From Achromobacter seleniivolatilans (lineage in GTDB: Bacteria > Pseudomonadota > Gammaproteobacteria > Burkholderiales > Burkholderiaceae_B), in the NCBI RefSeq assembly GCF_030864005.1, contig NZ_CP132976.1, positions 1,364,001 to 1,428,000 of the forward strand: a stretch of 64,000 nt of DNA, written 5' to 3'. The position numbers and the translations under genes are program-made. A model generated the notes under the pieces. That model was not told the origin of the DNA, searched no databases, and saw only the letters and a program-made list of their open reading frames with translations. Below are positions 61,284 to 64,000 of the stretch, piece by piece. Positions within the stretch are counted from its first letter, which is position 1, and every line of letters begins with the position of its first letter.

Positions 61284-61880
61284 TTACCGGGGGCGATGCA
61301 GACGCGCCTGCAAGCGCGCTTTCACCGACGGCCAGTCCTCATCGAGGATGGCAAAGTAAACCATGTCACGGGTGCGTCCCGACTGCGCGATGAGGTGCTT
61401 GCGAAACACACCTTCTTCGACGCCGCCGATACGGAGTATGGCCTGACGCGATTGCGTATTGCTCAACTCCGTCTTGAACACGACCCGTATGATACCAATT
61501 GTGTCAAAGGCGTGTTGCAATAAAAGAAATTTAGCTTCGGTATTGGCCCCGGATTTTTGGCTGGACGGGGTCAGCCACGTTGCGCCGATCTCCAATCGCT
61601 TGTGCGTCAGCGCAATATCCATATACCGCGTGGTGCCGATGATGGCCCCCGTGCTTTGCTGCACGATGACAAACGGCAGGCACGAACCTTCTTGCTGCCC
61701 CGCCAACGCACGATCCACGTAGCGCTGCATGTCGGCCAGTGAGGTCATCGGTTCGGGTTGCAACCGCCAGAGCTCTGGATGCAGGCCGGCATCCGCCAAA
61801 GCTTGCGCGTGATGCGCGGACATGGGTTCCAAACGGACAATATCGCCTTGCAGGGTGACAGGTTGCAGCGGTGGCAGCAT
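61284..61880 (-). CDS. GNAT-family N-acetyltransferase (RimJ/L-like)
   Basis: The 198-aa protein starts at the ATG at 61880 with GGAG about 9 bases upstream and has the RimJ/RimL-type acetyltransferase layout: VRLEPMSAHHAQALADAG near residue 15, an acetyl-CoA site around TRYMDIALTHKRLEIGATWL, and FKTELSNTQSRQAILRIGGV, followed by the late VYFAILDEDWPSV. Substrate unknown; such enzymes modify ribosomal proteins, amino acids or drugs. Confidence 0.88.
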   Translation of the reverse strand: MLPPLQPVTLQGDIVRLEPMSAHHAQALADAGLHPELWRLQPEPMTSLADMQRYVDRALAGQQEGSCLPFVIVQQSTGAIIGTTRYMDIALTHKRLEIGATWLTPSSQKSGANTEAKFLLLQHAFDTIGIIRVVFKTELSNTQSRQAILRIGGVEEGVFRKHLIAQSGRTRDMVYFAILDEDWPSVKARLQARLHRPR

Positions 61881-61959
61881 GACGGCGGGCTCCTTCGAAT
61901 GGCGCGCAGTAAAAGATACTACGCCTGACGTCTTGCCGAACCCGAAGGCGAGGCGCAGA

Positions 61960-63204
61960 ATGCGGCGCATGAAAACAGACGTTGTGGTTCTAGGCGCGGG
62001 CATTGTGGGTGTCAGTACGGCACTGCATCTGCTGGCTCGCGGCCGGTCGGTGGTGCTGTTGGACCGGCGCGGGCCGGGTGAAGAAACCAGCTATGGCAAT
62101 GCCGGCCTGATTGAACGAGCCAGCGTCATTCCGTATGCGTTTCCCCGAGACTGGCGCAGCTTGTGGCGATACGCGAAAAACAACACCCCGGACGTCAGCT
62201 ATCACACTCGATTTTTGCCGCGCATTGCGCCGTGGCTGTTGCGCTATTGGTGGCATTCGTCGCCAGCGCGGCTGGCGCGCGCGGCCGAGGCCATGTTGCC
62301 GTTGATCGAGCGCAGCGTAGCCGAGCATGAGGCGTTGATGGCGGACGCGCAGATCTCGCACCTGTTTCGCCGCAATGGTTGGATCGACGGCGTGCGCAGC
62401 GAGGCCGGACTGGCCCGTGCCATTGCCGAAGCGGAAGATCTGGCGCCTTATGGGTTGAACTACCGTGTGCTGGATCGCCAGGCGCTGGCGGCTGTCGAAC
62501 CCTCGTTGTCCGACCGGATGGCGGGCGCGGTGCATTGGCTGGACCCGGTGAATGTGTCGGACCCCGGCGCGGTGACGCGCGGTTATGCCGCCCTGTTCGA
62601 GCAGCGCGGGGGCCAACTTGTGCGCGGAGACGCGCGCAGCCTCAAGGCGGCGGGCAAGGGCTGGCAGGTGCAGGGTGCGGACAGCTTGATCGAAGCCCGT
62701 GATGCCGTCGTGGCGCTGGGGCCGTGGTCGCCAGATGTGCTGCGGCCTTTGGGCTACCGCATTCCCATGGCGGTCAAGCGGGGTTATCACCAGCACTTTG
62801 CGCTGGAAGATGGCGCGACGCTGTCCCACCCTGTGGCAGATATTGAAAGCGGCTTTTTGGTGACGCCCATGACCTTGGGCGTGCGGCTGACGACGGGCGC
62901 AGAGTTCGCGCCCCGCGACGCGCCTGCCTCACCCATTCAGATTCAGCGCACCAGCGTGTTGGCTCGCCAGTTGTTGCCTTTGGGCGCCGCTGTCGAGGCC
63001 GAACCGTGGATGGGCAGCCGGCCGTGCATGCCAGACATGCGCCCGGTGATCGGGCCTGCGCCCAATCATGCCGGGTTGTGGCTGGCATTTGGCCATGCGC
63101 ATCATGGATTCACGCTGGGCCCGGTGACAGGCAAGCTATTGGCCAGCCTGATCACGGGCCAGGCGCCGGATATGGACCCGGCGCCTTATGGTGTACGCCG
63201 CTGA
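61960..63204 (+). CDS. D-amino-acid dehydrogenase-like FAD oxidoreductase
   Basis: The 414-aa flavoprotein has the N-terminal Rossmann motif VVLGAGIVGVSTALHLL near residue 9, SYGNAGLIE near 43 (typical of DadA), WLDPVNVSDPGAVTRGY near 200 and the C-terminal HAHHGFTLGPVTGKLLA. It oxidises D-amino acids or related amines to 2-oxo acids with electrons passing to the respiratory chain. The ATG at 61960 is preceded by GAGG; an ATG three codons later (61969) is possible. Divergent from the GNAT gene. Confidence 0.87.
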   Translation: MRRMKTDVVVLGAGIVGVSTALHLLARGRSVVLLDRRGPGEETSYGNAGLIERASVIPYAFPRDWRSLWRYAKNNTPDVSYHTRFLPRIAPWLLRYWWHSSPARLARAAEAMLPLIERSVAEHEALMADAQISHLFRRNGWIDGVRSEAGLARAIAEAEDLAPYGLNYRVLDRQALAAVEPSLSDRMAGAVHWLDPVNVSDPGAVTRGYAALFEQRGGQLVRGDARSLKAAGKGWQVQGADSLIEARDAVVALGPWSPDVLRPLGYRIPMAVKRGYHQHFALEDGATLSHPVADIESGFLVTPMTLGVRLTTGAEFAPRDAPASPIQIQRTSVLARQLLPLGAAVEAEPWMGSRPCMPDMRPVIGPAPNHAGLWLAFGHAHHGFTLGPVTGKLLASLITGQAPDMDPAPYGVRR

Positions 63205-64000
63205 TCAGGCGCGGGTTGCGGCCTTTTCGCGGCGCTGACGCACGGCCAGAGCCAGGGTTTCCAGCACCGGCTCGGTCTGGGACCAGCCCAGGCAAGCATC
63301 GGTGATGGACACGCCGGGGCGCAGCGGTTGACCCGGCTTCAAGTCCTGGCGGCCTTCTTCAAGATGGCTTTCGATCATGACGCCGGTGATGCGGGCGTCG
63401 CCTTGAGCGAGCTGGGCGGCAATGTCGTTGGCCACATCAACCTGGCGCAGGTGCGACTTGTTGGAGTTGGCGTGCGAGCAGTCGATCATGACTTGTTCAC
63501 GCTGGCCGGCGGCCCGCAGGGCGGCGCAACAGGCGTCCACGCTCGCGGCGTCATAGTTCGGGCCTTGCTTGCCGCCGCGCAGGATGACGTGCGTGTCCTC
63601 GTTGCCGCGGGTTTCAAAGATGGCGGCCATGCCCATCTTGGTCATGCCCATGAATGCGTGCTTGGCGCTGGCGGCCACCATGGCGTCGGCGGCAATCTGC
63701 ACGCCACCATCAGTGCCGTTCTTGAACCCCAGCGGGCAGCTCAGGCCGGAACTCAGCTGACGATGGCTGGGGCTTTCGGTCGTACGCGCGCCGATAGCGC
63801 CCCAGGCGATCAGGTCGGCGATGTACTGGGGACTCAGCAGATCCAGGAATTCGGTAGCGGTGGGCAGGCCCAGGCCGCTGATATCTAGCAACAGCTCACG
63901 GGCGCGGCGCAGCCCTTCGTTGATGCGGAAGCTGCCGTCCAGGCGCGGATCGTTGATATACCCCTTCCAGCCGACGGTGGTGCGGGGCTTTTCGAAATAC
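63205..64000 (-). CDS. aroG: 3-Deoxy-7-phosphoheptulonate synthase (type I), 5' end cut by window
   Basis: About 265 C-terminal residues are visible: YFEKPRTTVGWKGYINDPRL at the edge, then GARTTESPSHRQLSSGLSCP, GFKNGTDGGVQIAADAM, IDCSHANSNK and GVMIESHLEEGRQ, all parts of the (beta/alpha)8 AroF/G/H family. This enzyme starts the shikimate pathway. The N-terminal 80-odd residues, where feedback specificity is set, lie outside the window. Confidence 0.93.
   Translation of the reverse strand, partial: YFEKPRTTVGWKGYINDPRLDGSFRINEGLRRARELLLDISGLGLPTATEFLDLLSPQYIADLIAWGAIGARTTESPSHRQLSSGLSCPLGFKNGTDGGVQIAADAMVAASAKHAFMGMTKMGMAAIFETRGNEDTHVILRGGKQGPNYDAASVDACCAALRAAGQREQVMIDCSHANSNKSHLRQVDVANDIAAQLAQGDARITGVMIESHLEEGRQDLKPGQPLRPGVSITDACLGWSQTEPVLETLALAVRQRREKAATRA

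Noticed and set aside
1..64000. tRNA genes, rRNA, CRISPR arrays, insertion sequences, integrase or phage genes
   Set aside because: None was recognised: no regularly spaced repeats, no transposase-like motifs, and no cloverleaf-like segments in the gaps.

Overview
The window is about 64 kb of GC-rich chromosome, packed with genes on both strands. It looks like a betaproteobacterium of the family Alcaligenaceae (Achromobacter/Bordetella type). The grounds are two orphan Bug-type (tripartite tricarboxylate) receptors, many LysR and ABC-transport genes, a recG-oxyR-dps neighbourhood and high-GC codon use. The organism is inferred from gene content; no rRNA or other marker is present. I see no tRNA, rRNA, insertion sequence, prophage, integrase or CRISPR array.

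Layout. 1-2.3 kb: a truncated LysR gene facing two consecutive pirin genes. 2.3-4.5 kb: an overlapping rtcB-prfH pair (RNA ligase plus release factor H, a ribosome-repair module), preceded by an unusual leader with a 12-codon ORF and a palindrome. 4.5-8.2 kb: a ferric-iron ABC transporter (fbpABC-like) with a Fur-box-like site and strong intergenic hairpins. 8.5-9.3 kb: ferredoxin-NADP reductase. 9.3-13.2 kb: an atuA-type catabolic operon with a Bug receptor and a divergent LysR gene. 13.3-18.2 kb: ridA, recG, oxyR, dps and a small serine hydrolase. 18.5-24 kb: an orphan branched-chain amino acid binding protein, an RstAB-like two-component system, a beta-lactamase-fold lipoprotein that has lost its catalytic residues, and a MipA/OmpV outer-membrane protein. 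24-28.5 kb: a glycerol-3-phosphate ABC operon (ugpBAEC) behind a Pho-box-like array. 28.7-30 kb: proC and yhhQ.

30.5-35.5 kb: a full branched-chain amino acid ABC operon (binding protein, livHMGF). 35.5-39.8 kb: Bug receptor, N-acyl-D-amino-acid deacylase and Asp/Glu racemase, opposed by a LysR gene, read here as a D-amino-acid scavenging cassette. 39.8-43.8 kb: two glutathione transferases, a PQQ-type aldose dehydrogenase, an EamA transporter and a DUF423 protein. 44-45 kb: a Xre/MbcA-RES toxin-antitoxin pair with an inverted repeat around its promoter. 45-48.3 kb: an alcohol dehydrogenase and ABC binding protein opposed by an IclR regulator. 48.3-53.2 kb: arginase and ornithine aminotransferase, an orphan MetQ-like protein, and a divergent MFS/Lrp pair. 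53.3-60.3 kb: metallophosphoesterase, alpha-hydroxyacid oxidase, psd, a YheS-type ABC-F protein, a CitE-like lyase and an orphan response regulator. 60.3-64 kb: an inverted pair of perfect DnaA boxes, an unrecognised 161-aa protein, a GNAT acetyltransferase, a D-amino-acid dehydrogenase-like flavoprotein and a truncated DAHP synthase.

Much of the region is nutrient capture (iron, glycerol-3-phosphate, branched-chain and D-amino acids, arginine) with a local regulator beside each cassette. The observations I rate highest are the ribosome-repair pair with its leader, the catalytically dead lipoprotein beside a two-component system, the DnaA-box inverted repeat and the toxin-antitoxin pair. I did not find a system that I can call wholly undescribed.
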